NCBI GenBank assembly: GCA_902806565.1
Contig: CADCXA010000055.1
Coordinates: 1,302,001-1,366,000 of the forward strand
Reading direction: 5' to 3'
Origin: Hypoxylon rubiginosum
Lineage: Eukaryota > Ascomycota > Sordariomycetes > Xylariales > Hypoxylaceae
DNA: 64,000 nucleotides
The notes below the pieces were generated by a model. That model searched no databases and was not told the origin of the DNA. It saw only the letters and a program-made list of their open reading frames with translations. This document shows, piece by piece, positions 23,301 to 35,964 of this stretch; position 1 is the stretch's first letter; each line of letters opens with the position of its first letter. A program made the position numbers and the translations under genes.

Positions 23301-26300
23301 GGGGCGTTTCTATAGTACATCCATAACGAACCACGAGAAACCCGCCACCAAGCTTCCCCTCCGGATATATTATCATTGTTAGGTTAGCGGACAGCGTTCC
23401 GCTCCACGTTAGTCATAAGAAAAGATCCCAGTAAAGGCATGGCAATGGTAGGGCACGGCCTTCAGCTTTCCGCCCAGGCCCCTTGCACGAAACCATCTCG
23501 AAGGATAAGAAGAAGAAAAAAAGCAGAACTTGGCAGATCTCGCACGTGGCGGACAAGCAAAGACTCGGAAGATTTGTCTGAACTCGTCCCGAAAACTCGA
23601 ACCACTCGGTACTCGACTGCACGAAATTGGATTCTTGCTATTGATACGCATGCATATGATATAATGCCATACCTAACCCTTATGTACACGTTGGGATCAT
23701 TATGTACTTTCTTCACGACTGACTTAAGGACCCCTGAACCCTTGAACCCTTGGGGCTTCTTGTTATGTACTATTAGGCATAGTCTTATCGCAATAGCAAG
23801 GACCCGTCGTGCGTATATCCGCGAATCAATTCACCAGAAAGAATCCCTTTTCGTTATAAGTCGATGGAAACCCATGTTCTTTCTTATTAGGTATCATTTA
23901 TTAGGCACTTTTTTTCGGGGCCGTCCCTGTTCACCATGCGACGCGAAGCGGGCGAGACGTAAAAAAAACCCCAAGCAAAATACCCCCCGTAGCGCGTCCC
24001 ACCGAGTCCGAGGGCAGATCTTTCACTTTGTGTGAACCCCTAGGCCTCTTTCTCCTCCTCCTCCTGCCGACCTCCCGTGCCGCGCCCATGGGCTGGCTGC
24101 TGTCTCGTGTTGCGGCTGAACATCCGTGCGGTTAGGCATCCCACGTGGTCAGGGACTGACAGGACTGACACACAGCTTCGGCGGTACGTACTAGTAATAA
24201 CAATGAACCGCGGCTGCGCTGCTGCCCTACCTACGCGATTACTACGTAACCACCTGTTAAAGCCCTAGGAGTGTGATCCGTACGAGACGAGACAGGTTAC
24301 CGAACCGGCGGTCCAAGGTAAGACAGCCTTTCGCTCTCTCCGCATTCATGCGCTTGACGTACGTAAGGGGGGAGGTAAGGTATCTAACATTAGAATGGCC
24401 CTTTCCCGCTTCCAATATCTTTTAAACAACTTCCCCTTACGATGCTAGGCCAGCTCAGCGAACCCAGGCGAGAGCCCCTTGCATACCTTTTAGCCCTCGC
24501 TAAACTTCCCGCCGGCGACATTTTGTGCCCAGCAGGGCTAACGTTGATCTCTTTTTTGTTTTACCCTCCCCCGCAAGCTCCCTAGCTCTACAAGTTCGCC
24601 ACTGATCTCTTCCTCGGGTCGGGATGGCCGACGATGGGGCGGCGGGATTCTCCACTGATCTTTTTTTTTTTTTTAAAAGCCGAACTTGTCACCTGCCAGG
24701 CCTGTTGGGGGAAAAGGGGGCGGGCTCACAAGGGTTGAGCTACGGCGGAGTCATAAGAATCAAATCAATATCACCGCGGGACGATGGTCCAAGTTCAAGG
24801 GCGTGCGCCCTAAAGAGCGCGACTAAAAGCAAGATTCACCATGGCCTTCTAAATTAAAGGATGCTCAAACTCGTACGGAACTTCGTCACGCCCGGAATAG
24901 GGATAAGGCTTGGACCATGTGCTGAACTGAGCGAATATTCAGACGAAGCAACTCTGAAGGGGGCGGGCGGTAACAATTGGGCTCACAATGCAATAGGATC
25001 CTAGGTTCACCGGTTACAGACACAGGTATCTATCTGCCACGTGGACCATCCGGCATTCGTTCCCGTCTGCGAACCTTGCCTATTCATGGGGCACATGGGC
25101 TGCCATCTGAAGGGAGACTGACTTTCACCGGACGTATACGTGCCTCTATTACGCCTGTTGGGTGTTGGGGCGACGACCTAATGACGGCGACTATGGCGGA
25201 CGTAAAGGACAGCTTGTCCCCGAACCTATCTCCAACAGTTAACAGTCTAGGTTTGCCTGCTGCAGCCCTAACCGCCTTTCTCCAACCAAAACAGGTAGGC
25301 TTTCGCGAATTTCAGCCTCCTGCTCACCTTGTGTCTCCTCCGAAGGAGAACCTGCGGGCCCCTTGCCTTCCTAATGCGTTCAGCAACCAATCTCACTCGC
25401 TCGATACTGATCATATGGTACTCTAAGCTACCGTGATTTTCGGCCGTAGGTGTTTGTTGTGTGCTGTGAGATATCTAGGTAGGGTAAGTATTACCTCCAG
25501 TTACGCAATAGAGCGTGAGATTTTTGCTGTCTGGCTGGTAACGGGCTCGCGTAAGCCTCATTTTGAAGGGCCATGCTGATCTAGACAAGTTACGTACCTA
25601 ACTTAGGTACCTAGAGTAGAAGAATTAATGTGGCATTTCATGCTGATGTCCGTGGCGCTTTTGGTTCTAATCTCAGTTTACGTGCGTTGGGTAGCAATAG
25701 AAGATAGAAGATAGTCTTCTAAGACAACTAGCGCTCGTCAGCTTTGTTTCTCACGTTTAAGCTCTTGACTCTGCTTATGGCTGAAAGACTAGTATCTAAC
25801 TACAATAGTTCCTCAGGGCTACGTACGGTAGATGGCTGTTATTGGATATTTCATGCCACTGCCAAATTACAGGTCTATCACGTACTCGTACATAATCACA
25901 GTCATGTGCTTATTGCTTGCTTCGTGCGTAGGGTGTATATTCGTCTTAGTCACTTATGAGTCAAAATCGCCTAGTCATACGAAATCATCATATCAAATGC
26001 CACCGCCGTAGCCGTGCCGTTGGGAAGTAAGGCGGGCGCAAAAAGGGGGCACAGAGGAGGCTTTTATGCCGAATCAACACCCGAGTACGACGGAGCCCAA
26101 TCGATAGTCGTTTCCGGATATTGATGGGCTCGCCCAGCGCTGACGTGACATTTATCTCTTCATATATCGTCGCGGTCGTGTAATCATAGCAAAGAATTCA
26201 ATAGGTAGTTCGAGTACGCCTTGTTTTTTCTGAAAGGGGGGGTGGGACGAGAATATTGAGCGACGTGATATTGAATAATAGAGAAAGGCCTCGATAATGG

Positions 26301-27872
26301 TAGCCTAGAGGCCCCTAGGACCGCGCCCGTTTGGAATTGACTCTGTTATGCCAAGTCGTTACCTACATTTCCGCGGACAGGAGTGGGAGATGCGGCGGCT
26401 GCTAGGACAGTTCAGACCCCCCAAACTGTAGAGTGGATCGTGCCTCTAAGTCTTTCTATCACGAGGCGAGGAGGGGATCAGCAGCAATGAAATAAGTTTA
26501 GGGGCGGGCTCTCCTCTGCTTAGGGGTCGAGCGGTGTGTAAATAAAATACTAGCGCAGCTCGAGGCATTGCAGTTCTTTCAACTAAAACGAACTTCGACT
26601 ACTATGTTTAAAGCGCTGTAAACCGGATGCTTAATCCATTGCGAAGCGTCGTCCTTTTTCTATTGCTGAGGCTTGCTGGTCCATCTGCGTACACCTGAAG
26701 AATACTAACAAGCAACCCGGAAAGGGGGAGGGGGCTACAATGAATGAGTTCCGTTATAAAAGTAATGATACCAGCTCTATGGCTACTACAGTTCAAATAT
26801 GGCAAACTAATGGCCCTAAGGGAGCAAGGGCGCTGGAAACAAAAGGGGGGCTACTCAATTATCATAATGTTGGAAAGATCTTGTACATGTCCCGCATAGC
26901 CGTAGGACTTGTTGTGTGACGAGTCTGGATACAACGCTACAGCCTGATACGACGTCGGTGAGGCTCCCTCTACGTTAAACACTGCGGTAGTGCCTAGATA
27001 TATCAGGTAAGTAGGTGTATTTATAAAATCAATTGTAAGTTATACCCGCCGGATTCCTGTCGCTAGCGGTGAGTGATCAGTCCCGATGCAAGAGAGACCC
27101 TTCAACCAACTCACACGATGGCTCGGCAGCGTTTCTCGAGGGAGGACAACTACGGCATTCTATGGACCTTGTTGCTCGCATTATTGGCCCCCAGGTACCA
27201 CGCATGACTCCTCGGGTCGCATGCTGCGTGACCGACCAAGTCTTTCCGCCAGCCGGACGGGGAGCAACATGGGTAAGCTAGAGCGGTGAGGAAATGCTGG
27301 AGGAGCTGTAAGCGGAACCTCGATAACGGAGTAGGCTATTTCGGGGGTATATGTAGCACGGCCATCTATAACTTTACTCTCCACCGTCGAGTGTATCTAT
27401 ATGTCGAGCAATAGCACGCGGTCGTATACCCTCGTCCGCCGCATGCTATCGTATAACGTAAAAGTTTTGAGATAGATACGTAAGTCTTGCCGGCGTAGGT
27501 TTCGTCTCCGCACATATTATCGCCAATATAGAATTAAACCTGAGGGCTCCAGCCTTGGTGTAGTCTCTTGTGATTTCTACAGACTTGGAACGTGTGAGAT
27601 GACACTATGTATGGTCTACCCTCAGCCGTACGTAACAAAGTGAATCGTTCATGCTTGAATTGGTATACTATTCAGGACCACAACTCTCTGGGGTATATAT
27701 ATCATGATGCGTGCCGCGTAACAAACTCTCCCTTCTCACAACTTGCTAGATCACCCCCTCCCCCTAAATCAACCCAGTCTTCCCTTGTAACCTAGCGTGA
27801 CCGTAACGCCTTAACGCCCTGAGATGTACATAGCTCGTCATTAGGACCCTTTTCCCCTTTCCCCCTTCTCCC

Positions 27873-29008
27873 TCACCCTTCTAACTCCGCCGTGAACGGG
27901 TCGCGCGCGTACTTCTCGTTCGCCCATGCGCCGTTCTGCCCCTGCTGGTGTTGTTGTTGGTGCTGCTGGCCCTGCTGGCCCTGGCCCTGGTTTTGGTTAT
28001 AGGGTTGCCCGTACTGCCCGTACTGCCCGCTCGACCCCCGCGCCCTGTTCACGCGCAGCGGCTCCGGCACGAAGCCATTGCTTCCAGTGCTCGGGGCCGG
28101 ACTATGCCTATGGCCGTGGCTTTGGCCGTACGACGCCGAGCTCCCCGGGGGCGTTGTGGCGGTGGTGCGGCCGTACAGCGGCGACCCGGACGCGGCCCGG
28201 GGCGGCTGCGGCCGCGGCTGCGGCTGGTACGGCGGCGCGTACTGGGAGGGGGCAGTGGGATACGGGGAGTGGTTTGATGAAGAGCGGTTCGAGTGCGCGC
28301 CGCCGCTACTACTATGGATGCTCGACGTCGCGCGGTGGTGGTGGTTGTGGCCAGTACCCCGGATAGGGTTAGTAGGGGCGGCAGCGGCGGCGCTGGCCAG
28401 CCTCGACTTCTGCACGAGCCGCTCCACGAGGGTGCCGTGGGCTTTCTTGAGCGTCTTCTTGACGAAAGAGGACATGACGAAGTTGCACCTCAGCTCGACG
28501 TCCTTTTGCGCGCGTGTTAGTTTAGATAATTCGTGCAGTCTTAGGCATATATATACATATATATGGGAGCGAGAAGGGGGGGTTAGCTTACCTCGCGCAG
28601 GTAGAGACCCTGTCTCGGGGCGCCGATACCCAGCTCCACGGGCTCGGGGGGCTCGCCGGGCAGGTTCCCGTTGAGGGTCCAGCGCTCGCGGATGTCGGTG
28701 CCCATGGGGGCGTAGACGTGGGTCTGGACGCCGGTGGGCAGGTCGTTGAAGGCGGCGCTGTAGGTGATGTCGCCGGTGGCGACGCCGCCGGGGAGGTACG
28801 AGATCTTGTCCGTCATGCTCCACCAGACGCACCGCTGCTCCTCGGGCGGCGCGTGCGCCGGCGGCGAGATGGGGTGCCGCTCGATCACCAGCGGGTTCAG
28901 GTCGATCATCTCGACGTGGTTGTGCAGGAACTCCACCACCACCTCCCGCGTGATGCCCGGCGGCAGCGGCGAGATGGTCGTGAACGTCGTTCGCTTCGAC
29001 ATCGCCAT
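27873..29008 (-). CDS. DUF7053 domain protein with Gln/Gly-rich tail
   Basis: Two exons, 29008-28592 and 28502-27873, encode 348 residues; the 89-bp intron is phase 0 and joins LYLRE to DVELRCN. Residues 1 to about 180 match the fungal DUF7053 pattern as I know it: SKRTTFTTISPLPPGITREV, HNHVEMIDLNPLVIERHPI, CVWWSMTDKISYLPGG, then the conserved KKTLKKAHGTLVERLV after the intron. The fold resembles a lipid-binding or START-like module, but no function is established to my knowledge. The rest is low complexity: His/Ser-rich, Pro/Gln-rich, then GQYGQYGQPYNQNQGQGQQG. MSKRTT two codons downstream (ATG 29002-29000) is an alternative start. Long GC-rich frames on the opposite strand over this gene are shadows. 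Confidence 0.88.
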
Positions 29009-30243
29009 ATTTATCTACCCCAGGTAGGTATATAACCGTGCAGTAGCAGCAGCAGCGACAGCGTGTTGCTCCGCTCCCTTCCGGATAATGATGATGCAAA
29101 AATATCGGATATTAAGATACCCAACGGCAAGGCTGAGAGAGCGCCGAGAGAAAAAAGGTAGGAAGGGATCCAAAAGCCTCGTGCTGCCTAATCCGGGAAG
29201 AAACTTGGGTACGTAGGAAATGACTCGCAGGGGGGAAAACGATTACTCGTAATATGTCGCCGGGGCAGAATGAAGATGAGATCCGATAATGACAGACGAA
29301 TAAGCCACGCGAGTGCGAATCTAGGGATGACGGAAGTTTAGGGTTTTTTTTTTCTTAAGCTAGCCGATGCGATGTTTCTGGGTTGTATGGTGACGATAAG
29401 CTGACTAAAACGCCATAGACGAGACTAAGACTACAGTAAGAATTAAGGGGGAAAAAAGGAAGAAGAGAAAGGAAAACAAGACAAAGAAAAAGGGCTGGCA
29501 AACCAACAGGAATTGTATACGTTGGTTACGGCCTTTAGTAAGTTGGCAGCAAGCAGGGGAATAGATACCTAGAACCAGATGTTTCTATACACGTTTATGT
29601 ATAACAGCGTTTGAATTCCCCATCGCGAAATGTTTCATGGAGTAGAAGCTGAACCTGAACCTGAACTTGAACCCGTACAACGGTAAGGTTGAAATAAAGA
29701 CGAAACAGGGATTACCAGCCGGTCTGATTGATTGGTCCCGTCCGTTGCAGAGATCAACCACCCAACCGGGGGAAGGGGGGTGGAATGGGGGTGCGCGCAT
29801 GCATCGTTGGCGTTTCTGGCCGCCTCTCCCTGCATGGGCTGAGGCTGTGAACGAGCCAAGTGGACTGGTGGACGGGTGGACTGGTGGTGCGGTGGCCCAA
29901 AATAGAACGGCTTACAGAACATCCATACCTGTCATGTACGACTCCTTGGAACACTGCCCCTGGTTGGCCCGTCCGTACCTATTATCAATCCCGGCACAAT
30001 GCAAAGAATCAATATCCGTCTTACCGACGTTGCAAGCGCTGTGCAGAACAGTTATAATAATCAGTATGCAAATATTTTTATCTTATAGCCCGGTTTGCGG
30101 CGTGCTATCGCGGGTCTCTTCATACCCGACCGGGCTGAGCTGAGCTAGCTGGACTTGACTCGACATTTTGCGTATTTATATACCTACCTACATAGTAGAG
30201 GTATTCATGTGGCTGGCTGGCTGGCTGAACAGTCTATAACGAG
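29009..30243. other. Intergenic region DUF7053 / ORC4
   Basis: 1.23 kb holding the DUF7053 promoter and the ORC4 3' UTR. It has a GAACCT tandem stretch at about 29651-29668 and a GGCTGGCTGGCTG run near 30214. No coding sequence is recognised. Confidence 0.5.
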
Positions 30244-32881
30244 TTAGATCTGGCTGCACCACCGGCCAAGGAAACCCGGCAGTTCGCAAGCTGCAGGAAT
30301 CTCGTCTAGTACGACGTCGAGTTTCCACATCTTGCCCTCCAGGCCGCCGTGCGCCGCGTTACTCCTACCGCCTATTCCCGCCGGGATCAGTAGGCCGAGG
30401 GATACCAATCGTTCCCAGGCCACTGCTGCGACGCCGCGACCCCACGTCCTCGCCCCGGCTCCTAGGGCTAGCATCCCCGAGCTAGCCGACTGGACCCGCT
30501 GCTTGCCCATCTGGGAGCTATACTCGTCGTACGCCATGGCGAAATTGACCGTGTCGGTATGAGCAATGATATCAAGGCGCGCTGCGGAAATGAGTATTGC
30601 CAACTCGAGATCTGAAAGCGCCATCAATAGATGAAGCTTCGATTCTAAAGGCTCGAGAGAAATGGATCCCGCTGAAGATGAGGGTATCGCTAGATCTAGC
30701 GAAGATGCAGACAGAGTCGAGAGAGGTAAGATGCACGAGGTAAGAAATGCCGGTACGGATTTAGTCGTATAGTAGTGATATTCAAGGTGATCCTCGAACT
30801 TTGGTGTCTTACGAAGGGCCTAATACGTATTAGCAATGGACACAAATGATATCTGAAGCATAGTGCTATGCATTACCTCGATTCTCTTGTCCCAATAATC
30901 CCGGAACTCATAAAGCCCTTGTAGACTGGTATCGAAGCCCTCTTGTTTGAGATCTTCCTCGTCGACAGACAGTCCTTGCCTACAAATGTCCCAATACGAC
31001 ACCAATGTCTTTGGTAAAGACATGTAGACATATCGATGACTAAATCGACTCTTCACTCTCTTCTCTAGACTTTCCACAACATCTACCCTAGTTGTTAGAC
31101 CTAGCACCGCAATCGGCGCTTTTCTTGCCTGAGCGATGTCGAACAGGTTGTACAACAGTGTCTGACGGGCGTGTGTCGCAAACAGGTCGAACTCGTCGAT
31201 AATGAAGACAACAGACTTGGACGTCACACCATCCTCAGCTCCCGTGATCTCCGCGGGATGGGATAGAAGAGCCAATAGTGAAGCCATTGTATCGGCATAA
31301 TTGTTCGTCTAGCAAAATTAGCTCCTGTCCTCTTTAGTTATTGTAAGATATTTAGCTGCGCACCTTGTTTACTAGATCATCTTCGAGGTTCATCTCCTTA
31401 CCGAGCTGACGCCAGATATCCTTAAGAGCTAGCTTGTCGTCGGTGTGAATGAAGCCGTTTAGACGAACCACGTGGAATTCCTCTTGGTGGTCGGCTCGGA
31501 GATTTGCGATAATCTCTTCCATTAACGTAGTCTTGCCACTGCCTCTCGCGCCTATTACCATCATCGAGTTTCCTTCGCCGGCTAAGACCGTCTGTTCTAC
31601 TAGCTGAAATGCCTTTTCGTAAGCATCGTCCTGTCCACAGAGCTTAATGTGACGGTTCCCGGAGCAGCGATCTAGAAGCACACGTTGCATTTGCCGTAGG
31701 TGCTGCTCGAAATTAGGGATACTGGGAACCTTGGCCAATTTTGTTACATGTATCTGTTTCTCAGGGGTTGCTTTTGGACCTGGTAACACGTCGTCTTGCG
31801 AACAATTCCGACAGATCCAATCTCCTTCTGGAATGATCGGTACATTATAGCACTTCTGGTGAACTGCCATGTCGCAATTTTCGCAAAATATGATCTCGTT
31901 TGGCGGCTCCGAGTCCGGCTTGGAGCATATAGCGCACACCTCATCATCTTCGCTGTTCTCTGCCCCACTCTCGTCACCTTCAGATGTTGGCTTCTCTTCC
32001 ACTATGACAGGGGTAGTCTTTTCCTGCGTCTGTGATTTGGGAGCCTTCGACTGTATATCCTCAAAAAAAACCTCGTTCTCCTTTCCTGGATCCTCATCGT
32101 CAAATGCGACACTCTTCCGTGGTCGACCGACTCTTTTCTTTCGTGGAGTCAGTATCCCCTTGACGGCAGGCGACGGTCTCCCTGTATTGTCCTCTCGAAG
32201 CTGGGTCTTGGTTGATTTCACACTGAGCGAGGGCACCTCGAGTTTGTCCTGGGCCTTGGGGGGTCTCCCCCTCCTTCTCGGTGTATCTTGTTGAGTGATT
32301 TCGTCCGGGGCTGGACTAGCTGGTCTCTTCTTCCGCGACTCTAATAATCGCGCGCTCACACTCTTCTTGGACGACGTAGTCGATATTATACCACCCCCTT
32401 TCCTCCTTGACGGCGTCCGCTGGAGGTCATCATTACTTTCACTTATTCCTCCCTGGCTGGCATCGAGCTCGTCTCCCGAGTCAGGCACTTCGTAGACATT
32501 AATGGAGGGACGCTGGGGTTTGCTTGGTTGCCTGATGCTAGGCTTCTTGTGCTTTATAGGCAGGTCTCGTAGCTTCTTGGCTGCTCTGTCGTCTTCCGGA
32601 GATTCGGGTACCTCGTAAGTGGTGTCAAGAGTAGGTTTTGCCTGGCTCGTGCTCGTCGTCTTCGTCAGCTTCCCTTGTCGACCTGATCCAAGAGCGCCGC
32701 CAATGGCAGACGTAATAGCAGAGAACCCCTTCGGAGTCGACGGCGATGAGTTTGCAAGACTATTGAGCCGACGCTTCTTAACGGCGGAGGCTATGTTGGG
32801 TGTAACGGCTGGTGAAGAGTCGGGCTCATCGTGAGGACGAGTTCGCTTGCGCCGGCCGGACCTAGGTGTTTGATCAGTCAT
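30244..32881 (-). CDS. orc4: Origin recognition complex subunit 4 with AT-hooks and a PHD finger
   Basis: AAA+ subunit of the origin recognition complex, which marks replication origins in the nucleus. Exons 32881-31364, 31308-30877 and 30819-30244 give 841 residues, all phase 0; introns are 55 and 57 bp. Residues 1-310 are basic and low complexity with two AT-hook-like motifs, PRRRGRPPKA (201-210) and KKRVGRPRKS (about 248-257). A complete C4HC3 PHD finger follows: C316, C319, C333, C336, H341, C344, C357, C360. The AAA+ part has Walker A GARGSGKTT (444-452) and Walker B VVFIIDEFDLF (D544-E545). The C-terminal winged-helix region (LSDLELAILISAARLDI..) ends at GFLGRWCSQI. S. pombe Orc4 also uses AT-hooks at its N-terminus to bind origins. 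The PHD finger is an addition relative to yeast and animal Orc4. Confidence 0.94.
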
Positions 32882-33387
32882 GTTGCGATTGATGACGCAT
32901 ATAAGGTCATAAGGTCAGAAAGTTCCTCCACGAGTGTTAGCTAAGAGGAAATTCGGTCATGTTGAACAAAAGTGGGATAATCATCGTAGTGCCAGAGTGT
33001 CGGCCCTGACTTTAGATGTTCCCAATGAAAATGGCACCTGGCAAATCCACAGGGACCAAGTAAAACGCGACGCGGCCTGCGCGGCCAACTAATTTACGCG
33101 CTTTAGTGGGGCTAGGGGGGCACAAACAGCCCTACAGGGTCGTATACTTGGTACTGACACCCCTATATTTTTTAATTAATAATTCTTGATCACCTTCATC
33201 ATCGTACAAATCTCCAAGTCTGCCTTTAGGTAACCACAAACAAATTGTCTCATATTGCTTCATGATCATTCTACCCTCAAAATGGGCATGGTATATGAAA
33301 GCGAGGGCATAAGAAAAATTTGAATAAAAACACATTTTGCAAATAAGTTCGCAGCTTCGAGAACAGTCGATACGTAAACGGTAACAC
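32882..33387. promoter_or_regulatory. ORC4 promoter and P450 3' flank
   Basis: About 500 bp. ACGCG-containing sequences (AACGCGACGCGGCC, TTACGCGCTTTAG) occur at about 33064-33105, some 185-220 bp upstream of the ORC4 start. ACGCGT/ACGCGA is the MBF-type element of G1/S genes in yeasts, so a cell-cycle site is possible (inference). Confidence 0.4.
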
Positions 33388-35403
33388 TTAAACCCCCAAT
33401 GACACCGGATTCCCAACCACCTTCGTGGACTCCTCGTACAACGCAATCTTGACTCCTTGACTTGGCTTGCCCACGACCTCCGCCTCGTGCCGCTGCGCGT
33501 GCCAATCGCCCCGGTACTCGAGGCGGTCGTACTTCTGCAGGATCCTGACCACTAGGTAGAACCGGTCAGTATAAGTACATACTAGCTCTCTCTCTTGTTT
33601 TTCTCTATAAGGAGAACTGTAGTTGAATTTTACAATACGTACTGCAATACGCCATCTCCGTCATGGCGAAGTTCTGCCCGACGCAGATCCGCGGGCCGCC
33701 GTTGAACGGCACGTACTGCCAGGGCTTGGGCGTCCAGCCCTCCCAGCGCTCGGGCGAGAAGAGCGCCGGGTCCTCGAACTTCTCCGACGCGGGCGGGTAC
33801 AGGTCTCGGCGGCGCTGCATGGCGAGCGTGCTGTAGATGACGATGTCGCCCTTCACGACGGAGATGGGCGGGTGGCCCGGCGTCGTCGGTAGCGTCGTGT
33901 CCTCGAGCGCGCTGCGCACTATAGTAACGGGAGTTAGTAGTTACTTTGGGCAAGGTATTCGAGAGCGTGAGGGATGTATGTCTTAGGAGTAATGACTCTT
34001 AAATCATTCCTAATATCGAATCTTCACTCCTGAAACTGCCCGAGAGGTGAAGAAAAGGACCCCTGGTGTTACATACGATTATAAGGGACCGCCGGGTACA
34101 GCCGCAGCGTCTCGTTCAGCGTGTGCCGCAGGTACGCCATATCCTTAAGATCCGCGTACGTAGGCGTCCGCGTGCGGCCCACCGCGCCGATAACCTCGGA
34201 CCGCAGCCTCGCGAATTTATCCGGGTAGCGCGACAGCTCGTAGAAGGCCCACGACAGCGTCGCCGCCGTCGTGTCGCGCCCGGCCAGCAGCACGGCGACG
34301 ATCTGGTCGCGCAGCACCCGCCGGTCGCGCGTGTACCGCGCGATGCTGTGGAGGAAGGTGAAGTGCCTGTCCGAGTTGGACAGCTTCTCGAGCTCGTCCT
34401 GCGGCAGCGCGAGGGCCTGCTCGATGTAGGGCATCATGAATCGGTCGATTGTCTGGATTCCTTGGTTATAGCGACGGCGAGGTAGAAAAGCCTCAAAAGG
34501 CCTGGTTAGAGGTTAGTTAAGGTAGCCTAGTGGCGCGGTATTAGAGGTTGGTTTGGCTATTACCCAACTGTGGTGATCATCATCTGAATTCTCTGGACGT
34601 CGTTGAAAGCTCTGGCGAACTCGCTCTGGGGACTTGGACTAAGTTAGCGGCGGTGACAGCGATATTATCGGAGAGCTTTGCATACTTGCTTAGACTATCG
34701 ACACTTGCTCCGAGTAGAAATTCTGTGGTCACGTCAAGAGTCATCCGGTACAGGACGTCCATGATATCGACTGTTTGCCCCGAAGGCGGAAGCTTGTCAA
34801 GAAGCACCGATACCCCTTTCTCGAACGTCTCCAGGTCACTGATCCTGTCTTTGATAAACATCGGTCTGATAAGGCTACGACTATCGTGCCAGAGTTGGCC
34901 ATCAGTTGTAAAGATGCTATCGCCAAGGAAGGGTCGCCATAGGTCGTGAAAGCGCGGCCCTTTGCCGAAGTCAGAGAACTGCGTGGTAAGCACTGCTTTG
35001 ATGTGATCCGGGTCTCTGGTGAGTATGTATCTCTCCCTAGGCATAATCTGAATCTCGACGCAGTCTGGGCACTCGGGGGTTGCCACATCGTAGAAACTGG
35101 TGTAGTGTTCTAAGAGTTGGTTTCTCATCTGTGCCCTAGCTGCGGAAAAGAACCACGAGGCAGCTTTTCATTTTTCATTTCGTATGTTAGAAAACTATTC
35201 TTGAACTGACATGTTTATCTTGTTTTCAAGTAGCAAATGAGTCTAGGCTTACCTGTGAGAGGATTGCTTGCGAGACTGGGAGCACGAACTCCACCTATCT
35301 TCCTGATCGCAAGTTCATGCTTCGCTCGTTGGACCACATAGTAGGTGACGGCGCAGGCAAGCGACAGCGCGCTGGCGACTACAAGGTGAGCGAACGTTAA
35401 CAT
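33388..35403 (-). CDS. Cytochrome P450, CYP52-like fatty acid/alkane hydroxylase type
   Basis: Haem monooxygenase anchored in the ER membrane. Six exons: 35403-35253, 35139-34686, 34638-34564, 34501-34077, 33918-33643, 33551-33388; 514 residues. Introns are 113, 47, 62, 158 and 91 bp, and every junction restores a conserved P450 segment (for example SLS-NPSPQSEFARAFNDVQ and VPYN-LRSALEDTTLP). The N-terminal hydrophobic segment (HLVVASALSLACAVTYYVV) is the membrane anchor. The I-helix has AGRDTT (about 300-305), the K-helix ETLR (about 357-360), and the haem loop FNGGPRICVGQNFA with its cysteine at about 447. FNGGPRICxGQ and the conserved PYNLRxALxDTTLP resemble fungal CYP52-type omega-hydroxylases. 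The exact family and substrate cannot be read from sequence alone. There is no polyketide or terpene gene nearby to suggest a metabolite cluster. Confidence 0.92.
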
Positions 35404-35964
35404 CGTGATTATAATTCAACCTCTGTACGGAATTCCGACAATGCTTTCGATTATTCACGGGGCCAAAGTTCTCATGTCTCAAGTAAGGGAGACAGAACAT
35501 CAAATCAGTCAGCATACATCATACATCATCCATGTGCCTCGGCCGTATCAGAAGTATCACGAGCGTCAGCCGTCAATCTTTTCTACATATGAGAATTGCA
35601 TTTGGTGTGTAGACTAGTTCCTATGGCCGATTGGCCTCATCCAGGATTCCCCACAACCAAATCGCGAGCCTGATGCAACGCCAACTACATACTATGCAAT
35701 GGCTGCCCCTCTTTCCATCCTCCTATTCGGCGACAGAGCAGACAGACTAGTCGATTTTCCGGTTGCCTTAGTAGGCAGACCATTAAGATGTAAAGAACTC
35801 AGACAAGTTTAGCATTCGGCAGTGAGCCCTCCACGGGCAAGGATTTGGCCCCGATGGGCAGCCGAATTAGAACAACGTTCGATCTCAGTGATGATTTCTT
35901 CCCTCAGCAGTAGTGTCCGTCCTTTGGATATCCCGCCCAGTACCTCCTCCAACTCGGTCCGGAA
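35404..35964. promoter_or_regulatory. P450 promoter region
   Basis: 560 bp between the P450 start and the 3' end of the unknown gene. No coding sequence is recognised, and I see nothing else distinctive. Confidence 0.4.

Larger units (their letters stand above)
13636..27872. other. About 14 kb without a recognisable gene
   Basis: Between the flbA start and the 3' end of the DUF7053 gene I find no ORF with a known domain, no chain of exons with consistent splice sites, and no clear transposon. The longest frames (198 codons at 23439-24035, 160 at 16455-16937, 149 at 24977-25426) have no recognisable domain or motif. The DNA is of mixed composition, with one small AT-rich patch near 19,940-20,090. 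It contains GTAC palindromes near flbA, three TACCTAGGTA sites and many TACCTACC/TAGGTAGG half-motifs. It may hold regulatory DNA of flbA, non-coding transcripts, or decayed sequence. Confidence 0.55.

Noticed and set aside
23439..24035. 198-codon plus-strand frame
   Set aside because: No domain, odd composition, and it overlaps frames on the other strand. It is probably random.
24977..25426. 149-codon plus-strand frame
   Set aside because: No recognisable motif and no plausible splice partners. I could not support it as a gene.
28078..28674. 198-codon plus-strand frame rich in Gly/Ala/Arg
   Set aside because: Antisense shadow of the GC-rich, low-complexity tail and first exon of the DUF7053 gene.
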